From NCBI GenBank assembly GCA_964523735.1, contig CAZFYZ010000045.1:1-26840 (forward strand): DNA of 26,840 nucleotides. The letters run 5' to 3'. The notes beneath the pieces were generated by a model. That model was not told where the DNA came from. It searched no databases and worked only from the letters and a program-made list of their open reading frames with translations. The translations under genes and the position numbers were made by a program. Shown here piece after piece: positions 1-7,030 of this stretch; positions within the stretch are counted from its first letter, which is position 1, and each line of letters starts with the position of its first letter. This stretch comes from CAZFYZ01 sp964523735 (GTDB taxonomy: Bacteria; Armatimonadota; UBA5829).

Positions 1-1
1 G

Positions 2-1600
2 CCCGACGCGGCGCTGCCCGTGTGGAACGGCGAGCTGTACCTGGAGCTGCACCGCGGCACCCTGACTTCCATAGCGGGGATCAAGCGCGGCAACCGGAAG
101 TCCGAGTTGGCACTGCGGGACGCGGAGTTCGTGGCGACACTGGCTGCTCTGCGCGGGTCGGCGTATCCTGCAGATGAGCTTCTGTCGATCTGGAAGAGGC
201 TGCTCACCAACCAGTTCCACGACATCCTGCCGGGCTCATCGATCGTGAAGGTCAATGAGGAGGCGGTTGAGGAATTCGGGAAGATCGTGGCTGATGCGCA
301 GGCCGTCACACGCAGGTCAGCCGAGGCCGTGGCGGGCAGTGGAAGCAAGATGCTTCTGGCGAACACGCTGAGCTGGGCGCGAACCGGAGCGGTCATTGAC
401 GGTGTGCCCGAGGGCAAGACAATCGCCGGCGCCACGTGCCAGTGGATTGATAGCCCGTCTGGCGAGAAGAAGCTGGCTGTATCGGGGCTGGAGCTGCCTG
501 GGCTGGGCGCTAAGGCCGTTGATCTCGAAGCTGGTACCAACGCAGCACCCTCACCGTTCAAGCTCCAGGGCGATGCTGTCGAGACCCCGTTCGCGGTTGC
601 CAAGTTCGATTCGGCCGGCAGGATCGTCTCTCTAGTCGAGAAGGCATCCGGCAGAGAGGTCGTCGCGGAGGGCGGCGTGCTGAACGGAATAGAGCTTGGC
701 GAGGACATCCCCGAGGCTTGGGACAACTGGGACATCGACGCGGATCAGGAAGCGAAGATGCGTCCCGAGGACCGGCTTCTCTCCCGCAAGGTCGTCGCCG
801 ACGGCCCGCTGCAGCTCCGCATCAGGAGCGAGTACCAAATCGGCCGCCGGTCGAGCATGATTCAGGACGTTGTCTTCCACTCCGACAGCGCCCAGATCGA
901 CTTCGAGACCGTGATCGACTGGTCCGAGAAGCACACCCTTATGAAAGCCATGTTCGACGTGGACGTGCTAGCCGAGACAGCGCGCCACGAAATCCAGTAT
1001 GGTCACGTCGATCGCCCGACCCACCGCAACTATCCCCAGGATGCGGCCAAGTTCGAGGTAGTCTGCCATAAGTGGATGGACCTCAGCGAGAGCGGCTTCG
1101 GGGTTGCGCTGCTGAACGACTGCAAGTATGGAGTCAGCGTGCACGGCAAGCGCATCGGCCTTAGCCTGATCAAGTCCGGCACTCACCCCGATGAGCGCGG
1201 CGATGAGGGCAGGCATGTGGTCACCTACTCGCTGCTGCCTCACGACTGCGCATTTTCAGTCGAGTCCGTTGTTCGTCCGGCCTACGAGCTGAACGTGCCG
1301 GTGCTGGCGTTCCCAGCGAGCGATGCTGCGAGCGACATCTCAAGCCTGGTCACCGTTGACTCTCCGAACGTGATCGTGGAGAGCGTCAAGTGGGCCGAGG
1401 ACGGCGGCGGGCTCATAGTCAGGCTCTACGAGGCAGGCCGGTCAGGCGTCTCTGCCGATCTCACATTTGGCACGCAAGTAAAGTCGGTAAGCGAGTGCAA
1501 CCTGCTCGAGGAGAATCGCCAGCCTCTCGCGCTCTCAGCCAACCGGCTGAGCCTGCGCTTCCGGCCATTCGAGATCAAGACGCTGTATTGCGCGGTGTGA
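2..1600 (+). CDS. Alpha-mannosidase, GH38 family (C-terminal part, cut by window edge)
   Basis: The reading frame is already open at base 2, so the gene starts outside the window; the GTG at 20 is internal. The first residues hold the GH38 pattern GELYLE-HRGTLTS, followed about 45 residues later by LLTNQFHDILPGSS. Both are hallmarks of family 38 alpha-mannosidases, which remove alpha-linked mannose from glycans. The N-terminal part with the catalytic nucleophile Asp lies upstream and cannot be checked. The remaining ~440 residues match the expected all-beta C-terminal domains. No membrane segment is visible in the part present. The product is probably cytoplasmic, in glycan breakdown (inference). 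The gene ends with TGA and is followed 13 bases later by a perfect hairpin. Confidence 0.9.
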   Translation, partial: PDAALPVWNGELYLELHRGTLTSIAGIKRGNRKSELALRDAEFVATLAALRGSAYPADELLSIWKRLLTNQFHDILPGSSIVKVNEEAVEEFGKIVADAQAVTRRSAEAVAGSGSKMLLANTLSWARTGAVIDGVPEGKTIAGATCQWIDSPSGEKKLAVSGLELPGLGAKAVDLEAGTNAAPSPFKLQGDAVETPFAVAKFDSAGRIVSLVEKASGREVVAEGGVLNGIELGEDIPEAWDNWDIDADQEAKMRPEDRLLSRKVVADGPLQLRIRSEYQIGRRSSMIQDVVFHSDSAQIDFETVIDWSEKHTLMKAMFDVDVLAETARHEIQYGHVDRPTHRNYPQDAAKFEVVCHKWMDLSESGFGVALLNDCKYGVSVHGKRIGLSLIKSGTHPDERGDEGRHVVTYSLLPHDCAFSVESVVRPAYELNVPVLAFPASDAASDISSLVTVDSPNVIVESVKWAEDGGGLIVRLYEAGRSGVSADLTFGTQVKSVSECNLLEENRQPLALSANRLSLRFRPFEIKTLYCAV

Positions 1601-1613
1601 TGGAGTAAACTAC

Positions 1614-1659
1614 GAGGGCCATACTTCGGGACGCAATGCAGTCGCGAAGTATGGCCCTC
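1614..1659. terminator. Perfect 15-bp hairpin between convergent genes
   Basis: Bases 1614-1628 are exactly complementary to 1645-1659, with a 16-base loop. It lies just past the mannosidase stop and at the far end of the minus-strand tRNA-Ser unit, so it could end transcription from either side. No U-tract follows on either strand, so factor-independent termination is uncertain; it may instead protect RNA 3' ends. Confidence 0.5.
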
Positions 1660-1684
1660 TGTGAACTGGCAGGCCGGACCATAC

Positions 1685-1711
1685 GAAAAGCCCCCATAGT
1701 GGAGGCTTTTC
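1685..1711 (-). terminator. Terminator of tRNA-Ser
   Basis: GAAAAGCC (1685-1692) pairs with GGCTTTTC (1704-1711), and CCA/TGG pairs inside a one-base mismatch. Read on the minus strand the stem ends in CTTTT, 13 bases after the tRNA CCA end, as in an intrinsic terminator. Confidence 0.65.
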
Positions 1712-1723
1712 ACGCTCAAAACC

Positions 1724-1811
1724 TGGCGGAGGGGGGGAGATTCGAACTCCCGGCCCCTTGCGGGGCGACGGTTTTCAAGACCGCTCCGATAAACCGCTCT
1801 GGCACCCCTCC
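1724..1811 (-). tRNA. tRNA-Ser (anticodon UGA)
   Basis: On the minus strand, 88 bases fold as a class II tRNA. The acceptor stem is GGAGGGG paired with CCCCTCC. The anticodon loop CTTGAAAA gives anticodon TGA, reading UCA. A long variable arm, CCCC-GCAA-GGGG, is typical of tRNA-Ser. The T arm is GGGAG-TTCGAAT-CTCCC, the discriminator is G and the CCA tail is encoded. A TATAAT box lies 15 bases upstream and a terminator hairpin 13 bases downstream, so it is a single-gene transcription unit. Confidence 0.96.
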
Positions 1812-1825
1812 GCGTTGTCTGCTAT

Positions 1826-1831
1826 ATTATA
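1826..1831 (-). promoter_or_regulatory. -10 box of tRNA-Ser promoter
   Basis: The minus strand reads TATAAT 15 bases before the tRNA 5' end. Only a weak -35 (TGGAAA, 18-base spacer, 1850-1855) is present. The promoter is divergent to the rpoZ promoter. Confidence 0.6.
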
Positions 1832-1868
1832 CAGCAACGCCGCACGCCATTTCCAGCTCAAATTTGAT

Positions 1869-1898
1869 TTGACCAGTCGCGGCCCTGGGTTGTATAAT
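1869..1898 (+). promoter_or_regulatory. Promoter of rpoZ
   Basis: TTGACC at 1869-1874, an 18-base spacer and TATAAT at 1893-1898 form a near-consensus sigma-70 promoter. Transcription would start about 1905, giving a leader of roughly 90 bases before rpoZ. Confidence 0.75.
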
Positions 1899-1996
1899 AA
1901 CGGTTTGGGGAACCTCACACCAGGAAGCATCTCCCGGAATCGGCCCTCAGATGGCGTCGAATCCAATCTCAACCAGCGAGGTAACGGCGGCAGCTT

Positions 1997-2614
1997 ATGA
2001 TATTTCCGTCCATGGACAAGCTCGAAACTTGGGGGAGCAAGTACGCTCTCGTGACTCTGGCCGCGAAGAGGGCCAAACAGATTAAGAGCGGCGCGCCGCC
2101 CTTGGTCGATACTGATTCTCGCAATCCGCTCACCATCGCGCTCGAGGAGATCGCGGCGGGCAAGATCACCTGCGTGGTCTCGGATGCCGATCTGGTTCTA
2201 TCCACCTCGATCGAGCCCGAGGTCGCTGAACTGCTCGCCATTCCGGTCGAAGCTGATGAAGAGGCCGAGGAACTCCTCGCGGTAACCACCGAATCCACCT
2301 CCCTTGATGAAGAAGAGGAGGAAGAGGAAGAAGACGAGGAGAAGCACGAGGGAGACGAGGACGAGACCGAGGCCGAGGAAGAAGAGCACGAGGACGGTTG
2401 GGTCAGCGGACTTGAGGATGACACTGACGAAGAGCATCCGCTGGGTCTGGATGAAGAAGCCGAAGCCGATGCCGATGAGCCTGTGGAAGCGGTAGAGCAA
2501 GTAGAGGAGCCCGCTCCCAAGCCTCGCCGTGGCCGCAAGCCCAAGGCCGCTGCCGTGGAGCCCGAGCCCCAGATAATGGCAGAGGACAACGAGTCAGAAG
2601 AAGACTCCGAATAG
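1997..2614 (+). CDS. rpoZ: RNA polymerase omega subunit with long acidic tail
   Basis: Residues 1-30 begin MIFPSMDKLE and contain SKYALVTLAAKRAKQI, the signature of omega, the small subunit that helps assemble RNA polymerase around beta'. The match to the usual family opening (M-x-x-P-S-x-D-x-L) supports ATG 1997 rather than the ATG at 2012. Omega normally has 60-100 residues; this one has 205. Residues ~84-175 are dominated by Glu and Asp, including an unbroken run of eight Glu at 105-112. Residues 177-183 form a basic RRGRKPK patch like an AT-hook core, and the C-terminus is acidic again. The core domain makes the identity secure; the tail's function is unknown. The gene has its own promoter and stands before dnaJ. 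Confidence 0.88.
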   Translation: MIFPSMDKLETWGSKYALVTLAAKRAKQIKSGAPPLVDTDSRNPLTIALEEIAAGKITCVVSDADLVLSTSIEPEVAELLAIPVEADEEAEELLAVTTESTSLDEEEEEEEEDEEKHEGDEDETEAEEEEHEDGWVSGLEDDTDEEHPLGLDEEAEADADEPVEAVEQVEEPAPKPRRGRKPKAAAVEPEPQIMAEDNESEEDSE

Positions 2615-2636
2615 TTCGGTCCAAGCATCCGATGCT

Positions 2637-2709
2637 GTAGGGGCGAAGCATTCGCAGGGAACTGCCGCGAATCAGCGGCGCCGCTTGCGTGCAAATGCTT
2701 CGCCCCTAC
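2637..2709. repeat. Imperfect inverted repeat after rpoZ
   Basis: Arms 2637-2656 and 2690-2709 match at 19 of 20 positions when one is reversed and complemented (GTAGGGGCGAAGCATT core). It can form a long hairpin behind rpoZ, possibly a terminator or a mobile palindrome. No U-tract follows. Confidence 0.7.
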
Positions 2710-2732
2710 TCAACGTTGAAGCTGAACCGCTT

Positions 2733-2780
2733 TTGTAGCGGGGTTCTCTGAACCCCGGGCGTCGGAGACGCCTGCTACAA
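2733..2780 (+). repeat. 48-bp double-hairpin palindromic element, copy 1
   Basis: An outer stem TTGTAGC/GCTACAA (2733-2739 with 2774-2780) encloses two small hairpins with three-base loops: GGGGTTC-TCT-GAACCCC (2740-2756) and GGCGTC-GGA-GACGCC (2758-2772). Together they would form a three-way junction. It ends 22 bases before the dnaJ start. A second full copy lies at 6932-6980 in the opposite orientation. Confidence 0.85.
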
Positions 2781-2802
2781 CGCAGTCGGCGACCGTACAA
2801 AT

Positions 2803-3936
2803 ATGGTTGACAAACGCGATTACTACGAAACATTGGGCGTCTCCAGAGGCGCGAGTCAGGATGAGATCAAGCGAGCTTTCCGCAAGCTTGCCCAGAAGCA
2901 CCATCCCGACGTAAGCGAACATAAGCAGGAGGCCGAGGATCGCTTCAAGGAGATCAACGAGGCCTACCAGGTCCTCTCCGACCCCGAGAAGCGCGAGGTC
3001 TATGATCGCTACGGCCATCGCGGGCTCGAACAGAACGGCGGTGGCGGCTACGGCGGGTTCGGCGACTTCGGCTTTGGCGGGCTCGGGGACATCTTCGACG
3101 TCTTCTTCGGCGGCGAGCGCCAGACCACCGGTCGTGGCAATGCTGCCGAACGAGGCAACGACCTGCGCTACGACCTCGAGCTAACGCTTGAAGAGGCCGC
3201 CCACGGTATCGACCGCGAAATCAAGTTCCAGCGCATGGAGTCCTGCGAAACCTGCAGTGGCAGCGGCGCGGCGCCGGGCTCGCATCCCGAGACTTGCAGC
3301 GTCTGCCACGGCGCAGGACAGGTTCGACAGCAGCAGCAGAGCTTCTTCGGCACGCAGATTCGCATCACCACCTGCCCCCGCTGTCATGGTGAGGGCCGCG
3401 TAATAGGCTCACCCTGCGCTACGTGCGGCGGCCACGGCCGAGTGCGCAAGAGCGTCACCAAGACCGTCAACATCCCGGCGGGCGTGGATACGGGCATGCG
3501 TATCCGCCTGTCAGGCGAAGGGGACGCCGGCCTGCGGGGTGGCCCGAGAGGCGACTTGTACGTCTTCACCCACGTCCGCAAGCACGACTTCTTCGAGCGG
3601 CGCGGCAACGATCTGTGGTGCGAGGTCACTGTAGGCTTCCCCCTTGCGGCCCTTGGCGGCACAATCGATGTTCGGACAATCGATGACAAAGAGGAGCTGA
3701 CTATCTCCCCCGGCACGCAGTCGGGCGAGGTCTACTCTCTCCGGGGCAAGGGGATGCCCGAGCCCGGCGGACGCCGCACCGGCGATCTGAACGTGGCGAT
3801 CAAGGTCGAGACTCCGACCAAGCTCACTGACGAGCAGAGAGACCTCCTCCGCCAGTTCGCCGAATCGCGAGGCGAAGAGATCAAGCAGGGCGAGAACAAG
3901 AGCTTTTTCGAGCGCGTGAAAGACGCTTTTAGCTAG
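2803..3936 (+). CDS. dnaJ: Chaperone protein DnaJ
   Basis: A 377-residue type I J-protein, which stimulates the ATPase of DnaK and delivers unfolded clients. Domains in order: J domain (1-70) with the HPD motif at 34-36; a Gly/Phe-rich linker (~79-105); four CxxCxGxG zinc-binding repeats starting at Cys148, 165, 191 and 205; then the two beta client-binding domains and a C-terminal dimerisation segment. Length and layout are standard. No clear Shine-Dalgarno precedes ATG 2803; a palindromic repeat sits directly upstream instead. dnaK and grpE are not in the window. The dnaJ - prmA - rsmE order seen in many Gram-positive-type genomes is kept here, with an ankyrin gene between dnaJ and prmA. 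Confidence 0.97.
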   Translation: MVDKRDYYETLGVSRGASQDEIKRAFRKLAQKHHPDVSEHKQEAEDRFKEINEAYQVLSDPEKREVYDRYGHRGLEQNGGGGYGGFGDFGFGGLGDIFDVFFGGERQTTGRGNAAERGNDLRYDLELTLEEAAHGIDREIKFQRMESCETCSGSGAAPGSHPETCSVCHGAGQVRQQQQSFFGTQIRITTCPRCHGEGRVIGSPCATCGGHGRVRKSVTKTVNIPAGVDTGMRIRLSGEGDAGLRGGPRGDLYVFTHVRKHDFFERRGNDLWCEVTVGFPLAALGGTIDVRTIDDKEELTISPGTQSGEVYSLRGKGMPEPGGRRTGDLNVAIKVETPTKLTDEQRDLLRQFAESRGEEIKQGENKSFFERVKDAFS

Positions 3937-4024
3937 TGGCGGCCGCCGAAATCTGATAAGCAGTCTGTGTCGCCTCCTACTGGTGTGATGGCTCGCATTC
4001 GCCTGCGGAGCGTGGAATGCCTAT

Positions 4025-5301
4025 GTGGAGCTCAAGGTGCGATTACTCTGGTTGAGTCGCTTCCGGCAAGCTGATGCCGAGAGTATGATGACGGCAGCGC
4101 AGACCGGCGATCTTGACGAGGTCCGCAGGCTGGTTCAGGCGCATTCCGGGCTAGTCAACGCAAGCTGGCCTTTCTTGAGCAACTGCTTCCCCCTTTCGGA
4201 TGCGCTTATATGCGGTCGTGAAGACGTGGCCCTCTACCTGATTGAACATAGGGCAAGTCTTCGGAGGGGTGCCAGTCAGTACGGTACGCTGCTCCACTAT
4301 GCGGCAGGCAGTGGGTTGACGCGGGCAGCCGAGGTGTTGATCGATAGGATCGGCTGTGTCAACGCAAAGAACTTTGAGCACGATTCGCCCCTGCATGATG
4401 CTGCCCGCAGCGGTCACGTTGCGGTCGCGATGTTGCTGTTGCGCCGTGGAGCGGATATGAACGCGCGCAACGCCTCCGATCTGACGCCGCTTCAGATTGC
4501 TGCTCATGGTTCGCATGTTGGTCTGGTCAGGAAGCTCTTTGAGGCCGGCGCGGAGTGTCAGCGGCTTCACGTAGCAGCGATTCTCGGTGACATTCCACTT
4601 GCTGAGCAGGCCGTCGCCGAGGGCGCCGATGTGAATGCTCGCGACCCGAGAAGGATGACGCCCCTTCATTGGGCTGCTCTCGGTGGGCCNNNNNNNNNNT
4701 GCTGAGTCGAGGGGCGGATCCGTCTATCTATCCAGGCTTCTTGCCTTTGTCTGTGGCTGTCTCCAATGGCAACGAGGCTGTCACGGATCTTCTGCTGGAT
4801 GAAAGCGATAGGACAGGTGTTCCGCCTTTCCATTGCGGCACCCTCGTCACTGAGGCGATACGTAAAGGACATATGGCTATTGCCGAAGGGCTGATTGGTC
4901 GCTGGGCCGATGCGGGCGCTTTGGTCGACGGTGAAGTGGGTGCTCTGCATCTCGCGGCTGCGGCAGGCGACGTGCATCTTATGCAGATGATTATCGAGCG
5001 CGGCGGCAGACCAAACGGCGGCACCGGTTACTCGCCATTGCACTTTGCCGCCTACAATGGACACCCGGATGCGGTGCGTCTGCTGATTGATCGCGGGGCT
5101 GAGGTTAGCGCCGCGGACTCAGGCGGTCGTACACCGCTGCACGAGGCTGCCGAGGCGGACCAAGCGTCCATAGTTGAGATGCTCCTGTCCGGCGGGGCTG
5201 ACCCTTATCATCGCGACAATGAGGGCAAGACTGCTCTTGACGTTGCGAGAGAGAGGAACAGCGAGAAGTCGATTGTCCTGCTTGCCAATGCCTCCGGCTG
5301 A
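4025..5301 (+). CDS. Ankyrin-repeat protein (interrupted by assembly gap)
   Basis: The sequence on both sides of the ten-N gap at 4690-4699 encodes ankyrin repeats, recognisable by TPLH-x-AA, GADxNARD and similar turns; about ten repeats are visible. The two halves are in different frames only because the gap length is arbitrary. Continuity needs a true gap length of 2 modulo 3, and one repeat across the gap lacks about ten residues, so roughly 29 or 32 bases are missing. The start is unsure: GTG 4025 is the longest, and ATG 4085 or 4088 fits the first repeat as well. There is no signal peptide or membrane segment, so a cytoplasmic protein-binding scaffold is likely. It lies 23 bases before prmA and may be co-transcribed. 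Partners unknown. Confidence 0.85.
4690..4699. other. Assembly gap (10 N)
   Basis: Ten Ns inside the ankyrin gene. The flanking frames show that the true length is not ten. Confidence 0.99.
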
Positions 5302-5324
5302 TTACGTTCCTAAGAGACACTGAT

Positions 5325-6194
5325 ATGAGATGGGCTGAGATAACAATCGAGGCGACTGAGGCTTCCGCCGATGCCGCTACGAACATAATGATCGAAGAGG
5401 GCTGCGGCGGGACTGCCTCGCGCGAGCAGGCCGACACCGTAAGTGTCACCGGCTATCTACCGGTCGATGATCGACTGGAAGGCAAGCTCACAAGCATTCG
5501 CGAGCGTGTCAGGCTGTTGCCGGAACTGGGGCTGGTGCTTATTTCACCTGAGCTCTCGATCAAATGGGTCGAGGACGATGATTGGGCGACCGCCTGGAAG
5601 AAGTATTTCAAGCCGATCAGGTTCGGGCGCATTGTGGTGAAGCCCTCCTGGGAGGAGTTCGAGCCTGGGCCGGACGACGTGATCGTCGAGATCGACCCCG
5701 GCATGGCTTTCGGCACCGGCAACCACCCGACGACGGCCCTGTGCCTGATGCTTCTGCAGGAGCTCGTGACAGGCGGGGAGATCGTGCTGGACGTGGGAAC
5801 CGGCTCCGGCATTCTGGCGATTGCAGCGGCCAAACTCGGGGCGTCGCACGTGACGGGACTCGACTATGATCCAGTTGCGGTCGAAGCCGCTATCCGCAAC
5901 GTCGAGATGTCCGGCTTGTCAGACAGGATCGACATCCGTGAGGCCGACAACCCCAGCGCATTCGACGGGAAGGCTGAACTCGTGATCGCCAACATCATCC
6001 CCAACGTGATCATCGGTATGGCTTCCGATCTAGCCGCCAAGGTCAAACCCGGTGGCAAACTGGTGACATCGGGCATAGTCATCGAACGGGCTGATGAGGT
6101 GCGTACCGCTCTAGAACAGCAGAGCCTGATCTTCAAGGACCAGCGCGTCGATGGCGATTGGGTCGCGTTGGTCCACGAGAAGGCAGACTTCTGA
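5325..6194 (+). CDS. prmA: Ribosomal protein L11 methyltransferase
   Basis: A 289-residue SAM-dependent methyltransferase that trimethylates ribosomal protein L11. Visible hallmarks are the PrmA-specific DPGMAFGTGNHPTT at 124-137, the SAM-binding DVGTGSG at 156-162, an acidic residue ending the second strand (LDYDP, 179-183), and IANI at 221-224 in the catalytic loop. The N-terminal ~95 residues form the L11-recognition domain and match the usual length. The TGA stop overlaps the ATG of rsmE by one base, so the two ribosome-modifying enzymes are translationally coupled. Confidence 0.96.
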   Translation: MRWAEITIEATEASADAATNIMIEEGCGGTASREQADTVSVTGYLPVDDRLEGKLTSIRERVRLLPELGLVLISPELSIKWVEDDDWATAWKKYFKPIRFGRIVVKPSWEEFEPGPDDVIVEIDPGMAFGTGNHPTTALCLMLLQELVTGGEIVLDVGTGSGILAIAAAKLGASHVTGLDYDPVAVEAAIRNVEMSGLSDRIDIREADNPSAFDGKAELVIANIIPNVIIGMASDLAAKVKPGGKLVTSGIVIERADEVRTALEQQSLIFKDQRVDGDWVALVHEKADF

Positions 6195-6937
6195 TGGGTA
6201 ACCATCGCAGGTTCTTCGTCGATTGCAGCGCGATCTCCGGCGACGAAGCAACAATTACTGGCGAAATCCTGAGACAGATCCAGCATGTCCTGCGTCTAAA
6301 GACCGGGGATACGATCAAGCTCTTAGATGGCTCCGGCACGGAATTTGCCGCGCATATAACATCCCTCACTTCCACCGTCATAACCGCCAGAATAGATAGT
6401 AAGGACCAGTGTCCCGCCGAGCCACGGTTCAGGCTGAGCCTCGTCGTCTGCCTGCCGAAGGGCGACAAGATCGAGCTGATCGCTCAGAAGTGCACTGAAC
6501 TGGGAATATCAGAACTGACCGTTTGCACTTCGGAGCGGACGGTGTCGCGACCGGACGAGCGCAAAGTGGAGGACCGGATAGCCCGCTGGCGAAAGATCGC
6601 CGCAGAGGCCTCCGAGCAGTGCGGCCGTGGTCGGGTCCCGGAGATCAGAGGCATCGTTGGGTTTGGCGATGTCGTCGAGTTGGTGAAGCGCGAGCAGTGC
6701 GCTCTCGTAGCGTGGGAGGAAGAGTGCGACTGCCTGCGCGATGTGCTCCGTTCTGGCACAAGCCCGGACTCAGCACTTGTCGTAGTCGGTCCCGAAGGTG
6801 GACTGACCCGGAACGAAGTAAGTATGCTTAAGCAGGCTGGCGCTAAGTGCGTCTCGCTCGGCAAGCGGATATTGCGCTGCGAGACCGCCGCCATCGCCGC
6901 CTGCGCGTTAGTGATGTATGAGATGGAAACGTTGTAG
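6194..6937 (+). CDS. rsmE: 16S rRNA m3U1498 methyltransferase
   Basis: A 247-residue SPOUT-class enzyme that methylates N3 of U1498 in 16S rRNA. The C-terminal knot motifs GPEGG (199-203) and LGKRILRCETA (222-232) are diagnostic. The N-terminal RFFV and VLRLKTGD segments match the PUA-like RNA-binding domain. ATG 6194 is chosen because it forms TGATG with the prmA stop and begins the conserved RFFV region; a frame extends upstream to 6158 but inside prmA. The last Leu codon and the TAG stop (6932-6937) belong to a palindromic repeat, so the element defines the protein's C-terminus. Confidence 0.95.
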   Translation: MGNHRRFFVDCSAISGDEATITGEILRQIQHVLRLKTGDTIKLLDGSGTEFAAHITSLTSTVITARIDSKDQCPAEPRFRLSLVVCLPKGDKIELIAQKCTELGISELTVCTSERTVSRPDERKVEDRIARWRKIAAEASEQCGRGRVPEIRGIVGFGDVVELVKREQCALVAWEEECDCLRDVLRSGTSPDSALVVVGPEGGLTRNEVSMLKQAGAKCVSLGKRILRCETAAIAACALVMYEMETL

Positions 6938-6980
6938 TCGGCGTCTCTGACGCCCGGGGGTTCGAAGAACCCGCCTACAA
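6932..6980 (-). repeat. Double-hairpin palindromic element, copy 2 (opposite orientation)
   Basis: TTGTAG/CTACAA ends (6932-6937 and 6975-6980) enclose GGCGTC-TCT-GACGCC and GGGTTC-GAA-GAACCC. This matches the reverse complement of the element at 2733-2780. It overlaps the rsmE stop codon. Confidence 0.85.
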
Positions 6981-7025
6981 TGTAGTCCCGTGGTCGAAGT
7001 TGGGGTTCGGAGAACCCCTCTACAA
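6981..7025. repeat. Degenerate copy of the double-hairpin element
   Basis: TGTAG at 6981-6985 and CTACAA at 7020-7025 bound one intact hairpin, GGGGTTC-GGA-GAACCCC; the second hairpin has decayed. It ends five bases before the start codon of the R3H ATPase gene, where no Shine-Dalgarno is present. Confidence 0.65.
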
Positions 7026-7030
7026 GTCAT

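Noticed and set aside
1969..2694. Long Ser-rich open frame antisense to rpoZ
   Set aside because: It is the mirror of the GAA/GAG-rich acidic tail; low complexity explains the open frame, and rpoZ itself has a clear promoter and conserved core.
4666..4705. Frameshift in the ankyrin gene
   Set aside because: The frame change coincides with the ten-N gap; both sides continue the same repeat pattern, so it is an arbitrary gap length, not a mutation.
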